A DNA stretch of 26,674 bases from Lachnospiraceae bacterium UBA3386 (GTDB lineage: Bacteria > Bacillota > Clostridia > Lachnospirales > Lachnospiraceae). The notes below the pieces were generated by a model. That model was not told where the DNA came from, ran no database searches, and worked only from the letters and a program-made list of their open reading frames with translations. The first letter of the stretch is position 1. Each line of letters begins with the position of its first letter. Shown one piece after another: positions 16,194 through 23,468 of this stretch. Both the position numbers and the translations under genes were made by a program. The stretch lies in the NCBI GenBank assembly GCA_002358875.1, contig DEPS01000068.1, positions 41,460-68,133 of the forward strand. Direction: 5' to 3'.

Positions 16194-17438
16194 TCACCCT
16201 ATCGCGACCCCGATCGCCTGCACAAAGCTGTTGGCATCCTCGATCTCCTCCCCGCCCGGGATCAGATCCGCGGCGGGATGCGCATCCAGACCCAGCGTCC
16301 CGCCGATCGCCTCCCTCAAAGGGGCGATGGACGCGCCGCCTCCGCACAGCCAGATATCGGTGATATTGCTGTCGGGGTTGCTGTAGCGGTAGAAGTTCAT
16401 GACCCGCATGAGCTCCATGGCGATGTTGTCATAAGCCTGAATGCATTCCTCGCGCTCCTGACAGTTATCATAATTGGTCAGGATATAGGTGTGAGCCAGA
16501 TGGATATCCGTCCCGTAGGCCTCGGTGATCACGCTGTCCAGCGAAGAAAGCCCGATGTCCAGGACGCGCGTGACCATATGGCGGTCGCCCCGGAACATGT
16601 GCAGACGGATGGACTGATAGCCCAGATCCAGGATGCAGTATTCTTCGTAGCCCCCCTCACCGGATTCCTTACCTGAATTCTTCTCAAAAAGACGGATCAG
16701 GTTGATATATGCGCACAGGCTGGGAGCCGCTTTCGTGAGCTTGAGGCCGGCCTTCCTGAAAATATCTCTTGCCTGATCGATCTCAGCCCTGGGGACGCTC
16801 ACGGCAAGAAGCTCCATCTGGTTTGACTCCTTTTTCCCGTCTTCGCCTTCCTCCTGCCCCGCGCCGCCTGACGGCGCGTTTCCGAAACCGCCCCCGAAGC
16901 TGCTCTGGGAGGCTCCGAAAGCAGATCCGCCCTGGGAAAAGTCATCCTGTCCGTTCTCATCCGGCGAAGATTCCTTCTTTTCCTTTTTTCCTGCCTTTCC
17001 GCCTTTTTTGTCCTTATTTTTGCCGCCTCCCCCTCCGAAAATCGAGGACAGAAAGCTCTTTTTCTTCTGTTCCTCACCGGGTCCGGAGATCATGGCATAG
17101 TCAAACAGAAAATCCCTTATTTCTCCTGTAATATAGTCCCTGAATTCAAACGGGAGGTTATAAGCCAGCTGATCCGCAGTCATGACGGGAAGGGTCACTG
17201 TTTTGACGTAAGACCTCTCGTTGGGGATCACAAAAGCGGCGTCGTTTGTGCGGATACCGTTTTCCTTCATCGTATCCCTGATCAGCTCAGCCATAGCCTC
17301 TCCGGAAACGACTTTGCCGTCACGGACCATGTTTTTTGGCATGGGGACGGCGACCGTCTTTTTTACCTCGGTATCCCTGATGAGCGCCAGCTTCAGGTTG
17401 TCATATCCTATGTCCACGCCAAGGATCGTCTTTGCCAT
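16194..17438 (-). CDS. pilM: Type IV pilus actin-like ATPase PilM
   Basis: A 414-residue protein of the actin/FtsA-like fold. A phosphate-1 motif is seen at residues 5-20 (ILGVDIGYDNLKLALI), a second phosphate-type motif near 270 (ILDLGYQSIRLHMF) and an adenosine-site glycine motif (WLCGGGASIAPL) near 365. PilM is cytosolic and binds the N-terminus of PilN. An ideal ribosome binding site GGGAGG lies 5 nt before the ATG. The oddity is residues 121-206: a Lys/Gly-rich, then Ser/Gly/Phe/Glu-rich low-complexity insertion of about 85 residues between the two halves of the fold, absent from typical PilM proteins of about 350 residues. The rest of the fold looks intact. Confidence 0.9.
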   Translation of the reverse strand: MAKTILGVDIGYDNLKLALIRDTEVKKTVAVPMPKNMVRDGKVVSGEAMAELIRDTMKENGIRTNDAAFVIPNERSYVKTVTLPVMTADQLAYNLPFEFRDYITGEIRDFLFDYAMISGPGEEQKKKSFLSSIFGGGGGKNKDKKGGKAGKKEKKESSPDENGQDDFSQGGSAFGASQSSFGGGFGNAPSGGAGQEEGEDGKKESNQMELLAVSVPRAEIDQARDIFRKAGLKLTKAAPSLCAYINLIRLFEKNSGKESGEGGYEEYCILDLGYQSIRLHMFRGDRHMVTRVLDIGLSSLDSVITEAYGTDIHLAHTYILTNYDNCQEREECIQAYDNIAMELMRVMNFYRYSNPDSNITDIWLCGGGASIAPLREAIGGTLGLDAHPAADLIPGGEEIEDANSFVQAIGVAIG

Positions 17439-17472
17439 TTTTACCTCCCAATGTATTTATATGGTGCCATGG

Positions 17473-18516
17473 TCAGATCCCCATCAGTCCCAGATACCAG
17501 CCGACCAGCGGCTCTCCGAACAACAGCATGACCGCCGCCGCGAGGGCAATGGACGGGCCGAAGGGGAAGGCTTTGTCCGGAATATCCCCGTCGGATCCGC
17601 CGCTTTCTCCGCTTTGGGAAGATCCGCCGCTTTCTCCTCCTGCGCCGTCTTCCTCAGAACCTGTGCTCTGTCCCTTCCGGATGTCTTCCCGGTCTCCGCC
17701 GTCTCCTTCCCCCGTATCATTTTTTTCGGAGTCTTTCTCCGGTAAACCGTTCCTGACAACAAAGAACAAAAGCCCCAGGATACAGGCCAGCATGACAGCA
17801 AACAGAGTGCCCACAGGCTTCAGGTACAGTCCTGTGACAGCGATGAGCTTTATGTCCCCGCCTCCCAGGCTGTCCCTCCCGAGCACATGATCCATTATCA
17901 GCGAGACCGCAAGCACCCCGCCCCCGAACAGGACGGCGGCCGCAAGCCCCGGAACCGCTTCTGAGAGAACAACGGAAAGGCTGCCGGAAAGCAGGTCCGC
18001 CCCGTTTTCCGCCGCTCCTGCTTCTGCCGCTTTCAGACCCGCCGCCCCCGGAAGGATCAGGGCTGACAGGATGAAAAGGAGCCAGGCCGCAGCGGCAGTC
18101 AGGCAGCACCCGTCAGGAATGATAAAGCACTCCAGGTCGACAAGAGAGAGACAGAACAGGCAGCACAAAAATACATAATTGCGAAGGCACAGGGCCGTCA
18201 GGTCGAAGCGGAGCAGGCAGACCAGCGTCGTCAGGGCAAAACCCAGCTCTGTAAGAGGATAACGGACGGAGATCTTCTCCCCGCAGGCGCGGCAGCGTCC
18301 GCCCTGCAATAGCCAGCTGAACACAGGGACCAGCTCCGGCGGTGTAAGCACATGGCCGCAGCGGGGGCAGCGGCTGCGTCCCTTCAGGAACGATTCGCCG
18401 TGGGCAATGCGCCATGCCGCACAGTTCAGAAAGGATCCCATCACTGCCCCGAAAATGAGAGCAACCGCTGCGCAAAAGAACAGGACAGGGGGATATTCAT
18501 AAATTGAAATGATCAT
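17473..18516 (-). CDS. pilD: Prepilin leader peptidase / N-methyltransferase (A24 family)
   Basis: A 347-residue polytopic membrane protein. The N-terminal region has GSFLNCAAWR (27-36) and the two zinc-type pairs CPRC (50-53) and CRAC (75-78), typical of bifunctional peptidase/methylase enzymes. The two catalytic aspartates are seen as D127 in SLVDLECFIIPD and D221 in the GGGDIKL motif. The conserved FPFGPSIALA segment occurs at 317-326. An unusual hydrophilic Gly/Ser/Glu/Asp-rich insertion occupies about residues 257-314, between the last two membrane parts. It cleaves the leader peptides of pilins and pseudopilins and methylates the new N-terminus. AAGGA ribosome binding site; 56 bp after the pseudopilin gene and 34 bp before pilM. 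Confidence 0.93.
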   Translation of the reverse strand: MIISIYEYPPVLFFCAAVALIFGAVMGSFLNCAAWRIAHGESFLKGRSRCPRCGHVLTPPELVPVFSWLLQGGRCRACGEKISVRYPLTELGFALTTLVCLLRFDLTALCLRNYVFLCCLFCLSLVDLECFIIPDGCCLTAAAAWLLFILSALILPGAAGLKAAEAGAAENGADLLSGSLSVVLSEAVPGLAAAVLFGGGVLAVSLIMDHVLGRDSLGGGDIKLIAVTGLYLKPVGTLFAVMLACILGLLFFVVRNGLPEKDSEKNDTGEGDGGDREDIRKGQSTGSEEDGAGGESGGSSQSGESGGSDGDIPDKAFPFGPSIALAAAVMLLFGEPLVGWYLGLMGI

Positions 18517-18572
18517 CTTTTCCTTATGCCCGGACCGTTTCCACTACCATTTGTCCGGTATGATAAAAAAAA

Positions 18573-19490
18573 TCAATATCTGTCGCCGTAGCTGCTTCCC
18601 GTCCAGCCGTCATCCTCTTTCCAGGTGGCGTTGTTATTCTCGTCCGCAAAGGAGAAATAGACGACCTCACCGGCGCTTCCCTGCAAGGAAGCGGCGTTTC
18701 CCTGTAAGGAAGCGGCGCTTTCCTGCAAGGAAGCGCTGCCGTCCCCCGAAGAAGCACTGTTGCTTTGTGAAGAAGTACTGCCGCCCCCCGAAGAAGCGGT
18801 CTCTTTCTGCCCTGCCCCGCCCTTTTTAAAGGATCCATATCCGCTTAAGCCGTAGAAAGCGACGGTCCCCTCATCTTCATAGCCCTTTGTCGTCGATGTC
18901 CCGCGGCGGAACTTCGTCTCTTCGCTGACAAGCCTGCAGACGAGTTTTTTCCCGTTGAGCTGGACCGTGACCTGCTGAGGATACTTTCCCCCGGAGCGCT
19001 GCGCAGCCCGGATCCTCTCCCCGATCCTGCTCAGGACGTAGGAAGCGTTCAGGCGGGTGCGCTCCTTTTTGTCGGGGTCGTGCAGGCCGCAGACCGCCTC
19101 CCACACCCCGTTGGATTTTTTGCGGAAATAGATGGTCCCTCCTATGGGACAGTAGCCGTCGCGCCCGGGCAGGACCTTCACCAACTCTTTCTCTGCCGCC
19201 TTAAGCGTCTCGGCTTCGCCGCTGTCCAGAAGCTGTATGATGAGGGCTCCGTTTACGACGCGCAGCGACTCCGCGCAGGCGACCATCTGCCCGTGCTCTT
19301 CATAATCTTTGAATCCCGGAACCACAATGGCCACAACAAAGAGCACCGCGCACAGACACATGAGGATCACATGGATGCGGGCAAGCCCTGCCCGGTCACG
19401 CAGCCTTTGATACAGCATTTTCATCACCCCGGCTTTTAATCCGGTATTTTTTGATATCCCGGCCTTCGATCCGGTATTTCCTGATTCCAT
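18573..19490 (-). CDS. Type IV pilin-like / pseudopilin protein with non-canonical leader
   Basis: A 305-residue protein with a basic leader of 35 residues, then G35 followed by LARIHVILMC and a hydrophobic helix to about residue 57 (AVLFVVAIVV). This is the lay-out of a class III signal and pilin stalk. A CPIGG motif at 114-118 and a second Cys at 134 match the C-terminal disulfide and 'CPxGG' pattern of clostridial pilin-like proteins. Odd features: the residue at mature position 5 is His, not Glu; the leader holds a duplicated NTGxKAG unit; and a Ser/Gln/Ala-rich stretch with three 7-residue repeats precedes the C-terminus. The start at 19490 is chosen because GAGG lies 9 nt upstream, overlapping the stop of the cyclase gene 11 bp away. 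It sits directly before the peptidase expected to process it. Confidence 0.72.
   Translation of the reverse strand: MESGNTGSKAGISKNTGLKAGVMKMLYQRLRDRAGLARIHVILMCLCAVLFVVAIVVPGFKDYEEHGQMVACAESLRVVNGALIIQLLDSGEAETLKAAEKELVKVLPGRDGYCPIGGTIYFRKKSNGVWEAVCGLHDPDKKERTRLNASYVLSRIGERIRAAQRSGGKYPQQVTVQLNGKKLVCRLVSEETKFRRGTSTTKGYEDEGTVAFYGLSGYGSFKKGGAGQKETASSGGGSTSSQSNSASSGDGSASLQESAASLQGNAASLQGSAGEVVYFSFADENNNATWKEDDGWTGSSYGDRY
18675..18740 (-). repeat. 21-bp tandem repeat in the pseudopilin gene
   Basis: Three copies of a 21-bp unit (plus strand tccctgcaaggaagcggcg with small changes) encode successive SAASLQG-type heptapeptides near the C-terminus of the pilin-like protein. In-frame unit size allows length variation of this probably exposed linker. 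Confidence 0.8.
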
Positions 19491-19501
19491 GGCTTTTTTC
19501 C

Positions 19502-20578
19502 TCAGATCACCACCTGATTTCGTCCTCCAAGCTTCCCCCTGTACAGCTTCTGATCCGCTTCTTCCAGAAGCCCGGATAGGGAGGAGCGAAAATCGTTCTC
19601 TGCGACACCCGCAGTCATCGTAATCGAAAAATCATGCCCCTCAAAGGAGAGCTGCATCTTCCTCACGCAGGCAAGCAGATCAAAGATCACCATTCCCGCT
19701 TCATCGATGTTTTTTTCGGGCATGAAAAAGCAGAATTCCTCGCCTCCCCAGCGGCAGACCCAGTATTCGTCGCCGGCTTTTTCCTTAAAAAGGGCCGCGA
19801 GCTTTTGAAGAGTGTAATCCCCTCCGTTGTGGCCGTATGTGTCGTTGACTTTTTTAAAAAAATCAATATCCGCTATGGCAACAGAAAAACGCCCGCTGGA
19901 GGACTCTTTCATCCAGGCATCGATCCTGTCCAGCATGGCTCTTCGGTTGGGGAGCTGGGTGAGGGGGTCTGTGCCGGCCGCCTTGTGGAGCTCCTGATTG
20001 TCGAGGCGGAGCCTGCGCTCCGTTTCCTGAATGCTTGTGCTGAAGAGAATGCAGTCCACCGCCAGCATTATGAAGAGTCCCAGGCTGTTGACTGTCTGGA
20101 AAATGATGCGGGCATTCCTGTCGAGGACACATACAGGAGAATAATGGATCGCGTACGAATAGAGGGCGATCCGGCAGACCCCCATGAGTACATAGATCCC
20201 GATTTTTACCCCGGACGGGATGTAAATATTGAAAAAGCACAGCATCATCAGCAGGATCAGGATGTACTGGACCTCACAGTCCCATCCGACCATATATACG
20301 CCCCATGCGCACCAGGAAAGGACGACCGCCCCGAAGGCCAGAAAACTCAGGTGCGAGTTGATCCGTCCGTTTGAAAAAGAGCAGGCGGCAGCAGCTCCGA
20401 ACATGACAGCCGGGAACCACTCCCACCGCCCGGTCAGGACAGGAAACAGTACATACATGACCGCAAAATAAACAACCAGCACCGCCTCGTCGATCCGCAG
20501 GGCGCTCCGGTAATAGGCAGGCATTTCCTTCCCGGCCTTTGGAGTCTTCTGGTGGAAAAAATCCATTAGAATCTTCAT
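19502..20578 (-). CDS. Membrane-bound diguanylate cyclase (GGDEF)
   Basis: From the ATG at 20578 (MKILMDFFHQ) the protein has 358 residues. A start 11 codons earlier lies inside a perfect hairpin and is less likely. About six hydrophobic membrane segments occupy residues 32-182. A C-terminal GGDEF domain follows, with DPLTQLPNRRAMLDRID, ADIDFFKKVNDTYGHNGGD and an intact GGEEF (residues 278-282), so it should make c-di-GMP from two GTP. The inhibitory RxxD site expected just before GGEEF reads KAGD, so product inhibition may be weak. It ends 11 bp before the pseudopilin gene, with the next ribosome binding site overlapping its stop. Its sensory ligand is unknown. Confidence 0.92.
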   Translation of the reverse strand: MKILMDFFHQKTPKAGKEMPAYYRSALRIDEAVLVVYFAVMYVLFPVLTGRWEWFPAVMFGAAAACSFSNGRINSHLSFLAFGAVVLSWCAWGVYMVGWDCEVQYILILLMMLCFFNIYIPSGVKIGIYVLMGVCRIALYSYAIHYSPVCVLDRNARIIFQTVNSLGLFIMLAVDCILFSTSIQETERRLRLDNQELHKAAGTDPLTQLPNRRAMLDRIDAWMKESSSGRFSVAIADIDFFKKVNDTYGHNGGDYTLQKLAALFKEKAGDEYWVCRWGGEEFCFFMPEKNIDEAGMVIFDLLACVRKMQLSFEGHDFSITMTAGVAENDFRSSLSGLLEEADQKLYRGKLGGRNQVVI

Positions 20579-20590
20579 TCTTGTACCCCA

Positions 20591-20644
20591 TGCCGCACGC
20601 CAGTGCGGCATCCCGAGACGTTTTCTCGAATGCGCAGCATTCGA
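20591..20644. other. Two perfect hairpins between the EAL gene and the cyclase gene
   Basis: TGCCGCAC-GCCA-GTGCGGCA (20591-20610) and TCGAATGC-GCA-GCATTCGA (20626-20644) are perfect 8-bp inverted repeats in the 115-bp gap. Neither is followed by a T run, so they do not look like terminators. The first lies just upstream of the cyclase ribosome-binding region and could influence translation or mRNA processing. Confidence 0.6.
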
Positions 20645-20693
20645 TGAAAGCAGAAAACGGCAACGGGATCAACGAAGCGCGAAGGCATCCCGC

Positions 20694-23222
20694 TCAAAAG
20701 CTGCCGATGATGTCCGCCTGAATCTCCTTCTTCTTCTGGTCCTCCGCCATGCGCTCCTCCGCGGCTGCCCTCTGCTTCTCAAGATCCAGGGTCTCCGAAT
20801 AGACCGCGCACCCGACGGAAACATAGAAGGTGATGGGCAGATCGTCGATCTGCCGGATCCCGGCCGCGATCTGGTTGATCCGTTTTCTGATATCCTTTAA
20901 AGCCGCAGTCCCGTGGATCTGCTGCAGGATCACAAACTGATTTCCGGAATAACGTCCTACTGCAGAGGTGACCCCGAAAACCTTTCTGAGGCCATTTCCC
21001 AGCTCCGCAAGCATCTTGTCGCTGAAATCAAAGCCGTACTGGCGGTTGATGGAAGCAAAGTCCAGGATCTTGACATGGATCCGGATAAAGTCGATATTCC
21101 TCAGATGGTATTGATCCTGATATGCATAAGCCTCTTCAGAGATCCCCCGGGAATTCAACAGCCCTGTCAGGATGTCGCGGCGCTTGGCGTCGCCCCCGCT
21201 CTTATCCGGGGCCGAGACAAGCTCCCTGTCGACGAAGCAGCCGATCAGGCCGATGATCTTTCCCTTTTTGTCATAGACCGGCGTCTTGCTGGCCAGGATC
21301 CCCCGGTTTTCTCCCTTGCAGATACAGGTTCCGGGAACATCCTTTGTCGTGACGCCCTCGTGGATGACCTCCAGCTCGTCGTTCATGTAGGAGTCCGGGC
21401 GGATGTGCCAGCCCATGTCCTCATCCGTATTCCCCCGCAGCGCCTCCTGCGATTCGAAGCCGTAGTAGTCAAGAAAGCCCTTGCTGACACCGACGAACCG
21501 CCTCTCCGCGTCCTTCCAGAAGACGCGCACGATCCCGGAGGACATCAGGTTCTCCCAGAGGAGCTCCTCCGAAAGGCCGTCCTTTGCCCCTGCGTCATTA
21601 AAGGCCATGTTCTGGAACCGGTCCAGTTCACGGTCGGCCGACCGGATCAGGCTCAGGTAGATCCCCGGTTCGTAGCGCAGCAGCGTGTGGCGCTTCCACT
21701 CGTAGCGTCCATGGTTGACATAGACACGGAAATAGTCGGAGACATTCGTCTTCCCCGTCTTCTGGAGACGGGTCTCGAGGGTCGAAAAATCGAAGAATTC
21801 CAGATACCCCTTCCTGTCTTCGGGAACCACCCAGTGCCTGGCATATTCCTCCGCGATCTTTTTGATGTCCCTGCGGGTGGAGACGTAGTCGTCGCGCACC
21901 GCCACGTACAGAGGCGTGTACTCGTTCTTTTGGGTATCGATCAGACAGACCCTGTCATACATCGAATAGATCTGCCGGATACCCTCGTCCAGACGGCTCG
22001 TCCGGTCGGACTGGGACGCCTCCGAGAGGTTGTCCAGGCGGACCAGAATTCCGGAAATGCCCCTTCTGGACGCTACCTTCCTGGCATGGGCGTCATAATA
22101 TTCGCCATGAGAAATGAAGGACATCCTCGCTTCGCCCATGACCCCGGCGTTGTCCATGAAATTCATAAACCTGGCCGGCACCACCGACCAGGGCTGGGGC
22201 TTGCACAAAAGCTCCTGCGAGACCACTCCCGCCATGACCCCCGCCTTCCTGGCGGTTTTCTCGAAGGCCGTGTTGTAAAAGAGAATGCTGAAATGATCCG
22301 CGTGGGACTCGATCAGGGCAAGCGGTATACTGTTGAGCTGCCTCGCCGTCGTGATCCCCGTCCGCTCCTCCTCCGTCATGAAGGGAACGGCACTCAGGAG
22401 ATTGACGCTTCCTATGTCGTTGAAATATTTTCTCTCCCCAGGCGTCTCCGGGTGGATATCCAGCCCCTGCAGATGCTTCATGGAATCATCATAGGGCATG
22501 GGCTGGGCAAAATAAAAGCCCTGTACCTTCTCACAGCCTATATCACGCAGGAAAAGGAACTGTTCCTCCGTCTCCACCCCCTCGGCCAGTGTCTGGATCT
22601 CGATCTCCTTTGCCATCTGGATGATGGAAGCCAGGATCCTCCTCGACTTGCTCTGGTCAAAGGACCGCAAAAACATCATATCCAGCTTGAGCTCGTCAAA
22701 AGAGAAGTCCTTAAGAATGTTCAGGGACGAATAACCGCTCCCGAAGTCGTCCATCCAGATCTGAAAGCCGGCGTTTCGAAAACGGCTCAGCATGGACTGC
22801 ATGACAGTGCTCTGCTCCGCCATGATGCTTTCAGTGATCTCGATATTGAGCATATCCCGGGAGATCTGGTATTCCCGGACGATCTCGTCGATAGAGGCAA
22901 AAATATCGCACAAGGAAAAATCCAGGCGGGAGAGATTCACCGAAACGGGGACCGGAAGGTTCCCCTCGTTGATGTTCTTCCGGATCCTGGCGCAGACCTG
23001 GCGTATGATGTGCAGGTCCAGCCGGTGGATCAGCCTGTGCTTCTCAAGTATCGGGATGAACCGGTCCGGACGGATGACTCCGATTTTGGGATCCACCCAT
23101 CTCGCGAGCCCCTCAAAGCTGCACAGCCTCTTTGAGAGCGTCCGGATGACCGGCTGGTAATAGACCTGTATGTGGTTTTTTCGGAGCGCCTCCTCAAAGT
23201 GGTCGACGACAAATTTTTCCAT
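20694..23222 (-). CDS. EAL phosphodiesterase with PAS and degenerate GGDEF domains
   Basis: A 842-residue, apparently soluble protein. The N-terminal EAL domain (about 5-250) keeps the metal and catalytic residues: EGL in place of EAL at 37-39 (the key Glu is kept), N96, E128 of IEITES, DD at 158-159 of MDDFGSG, K179, E214 of AEGVE and Q234 of QGFYF. It should hydrolyse c-di-GMP. Two PAS-like regions follow (about 415-530 and 555-668). The C-terminal GGDEF domain (about 683-810) carries SGNQF (759-763) at the active site, so cyclase activity is unlikely and it may be a regulatory GTP-binding module. The domain order EAL-PAS-GGDEF is the reverse of the common order. GGGAGAG ribosome binding site before the ATG at 23222. 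Confidence 0.93.
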   Translation of the reverse strand: MEKFVVDHFEEALRKNHIQVYYQPVIRTLSKRLCSFEGLARWVDPKIGVIRPDRFIPILEKHRLIHRLDLHIIRQVCARIRKNINEGNLPVPVSVNLSRLDFSLCDIFASIDEIVREYQISRDMLNIEITESIMAEQSTVMQSMLSRFRNAGFQIWMDDFGSGYSSLNILKDFSFDELKLDMMFLRSFDQSKSRRILASIIQMAKEIEIQTLAEGVETEEQFLFLRDIGCEKVQGFYFAQPMPYDDSMKHLQGLDIHPETPGERKYFNDIGSVNLLSAVPFMTEEERTGITTARQLNSIPLALIESHADHFSILFYNTAFEKTARKAGVMAGVVSQELLCKPQPWSVVPARFMNFMDNAGVMGEARMSFISHGEYYDAHARKVASRRGISGILVRLDNLSEASQSDRTSRLDEGIRQIYSMYDRVCLIDTQKNEYTPLYVAVRDDYVSTRRDIKKIAEEYARHWVVPEDRKGYLEFFDFSTLETRLQKTGKTNVSDYFRVYVNHGRYEWKRHTLLRYEPGIYLSLIRSADRELDRFQNMAFNDAGAKDGLSEELLWENLMSSGIVRVFWKDAERRFVGVSKGFLDYYGFESQEALRGNTDEDMGWHIRPDSYMNDELEVIHEGVTTKDVPGTCICKGENRGILASKTPVYDKKGKIIGLIGCFVDRELVSAPDKSGGDAKRRDILTGLLNSRGISEEAYAYQDQYHLRNIDFIRIHVKILDFASINRQYGFDFSDKMLAELGNGLRKVFGVTSAVGRYSGNQFVILQQIHGTAALKDIRKRINQIAAGIRQIDDLPITFYVSVGCAVYSETLDLEKQRAAAEERMAEDQKKKEIQADIIGSF

Positions 23223-23413
23223 CGTTTCTCTCCCTGCGAAAAATCTTGTGCTGCCTTTAGGGCGTGCAGGTTTTTGGAACAGTCATTTGCCCCTCCGGCC
23301 AGAGAGCGGCCCAATATTTTTTAATAAGGCGTTGTGTCTGTCTCAGTCTCCTCTGCTGACCCGGGAGCTGCCGTTTAAGTCATAGGTTTTCTCACCGATG
23401 TTCCGATTCTGCT

Positions 23414-23447
23414 GCCTGTCCGCTTTCTTTTGAGGGCGCGGACAGGC
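23414..23447. other. Perfect 10-bp inverted repeat between the two EAL genes
   Basis: GCCTGTCCGC (23414-23423) and GCGGACAGGC (23438-23447) form a perfect stem around a 14-nt loop, about 20 bp after the stop of the upstream EAL gene. No T run follows on either strand, so it is not a standard terminator. It could be an mRNA-stabilising or processing hairpin, or a protein-binding palindrome. The rest of the 246-bp gap shows no gene and no convincing promoter. Confidence 0.6.
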
Positions 23448-23468
23448 CCCATTACACCCGGCGGTATT

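Noticed and set aside
20579..20611. Upstream start (20611) for the cyclase gene
   Set aside because: The extra 11 codons lie in a perfect hairpin and give a non-conserved hydrophilic extension; the ATG at 20578 has a GGGG-type site 7 nt upstream.
20913..23135. 740-codon plus-strand open frame
   Set aside because: Antisense shadow of the EAL-PAS-GGDEF gene, whose catalytic motifs are all read on the minus strand.
23223..23468. c-di-GMP riboswitch before the second EAL gene
   Set aside because: A GGGGCAAAUGA stretch is present but no matching GACGCAAAGCC partner or paired architecture was found.
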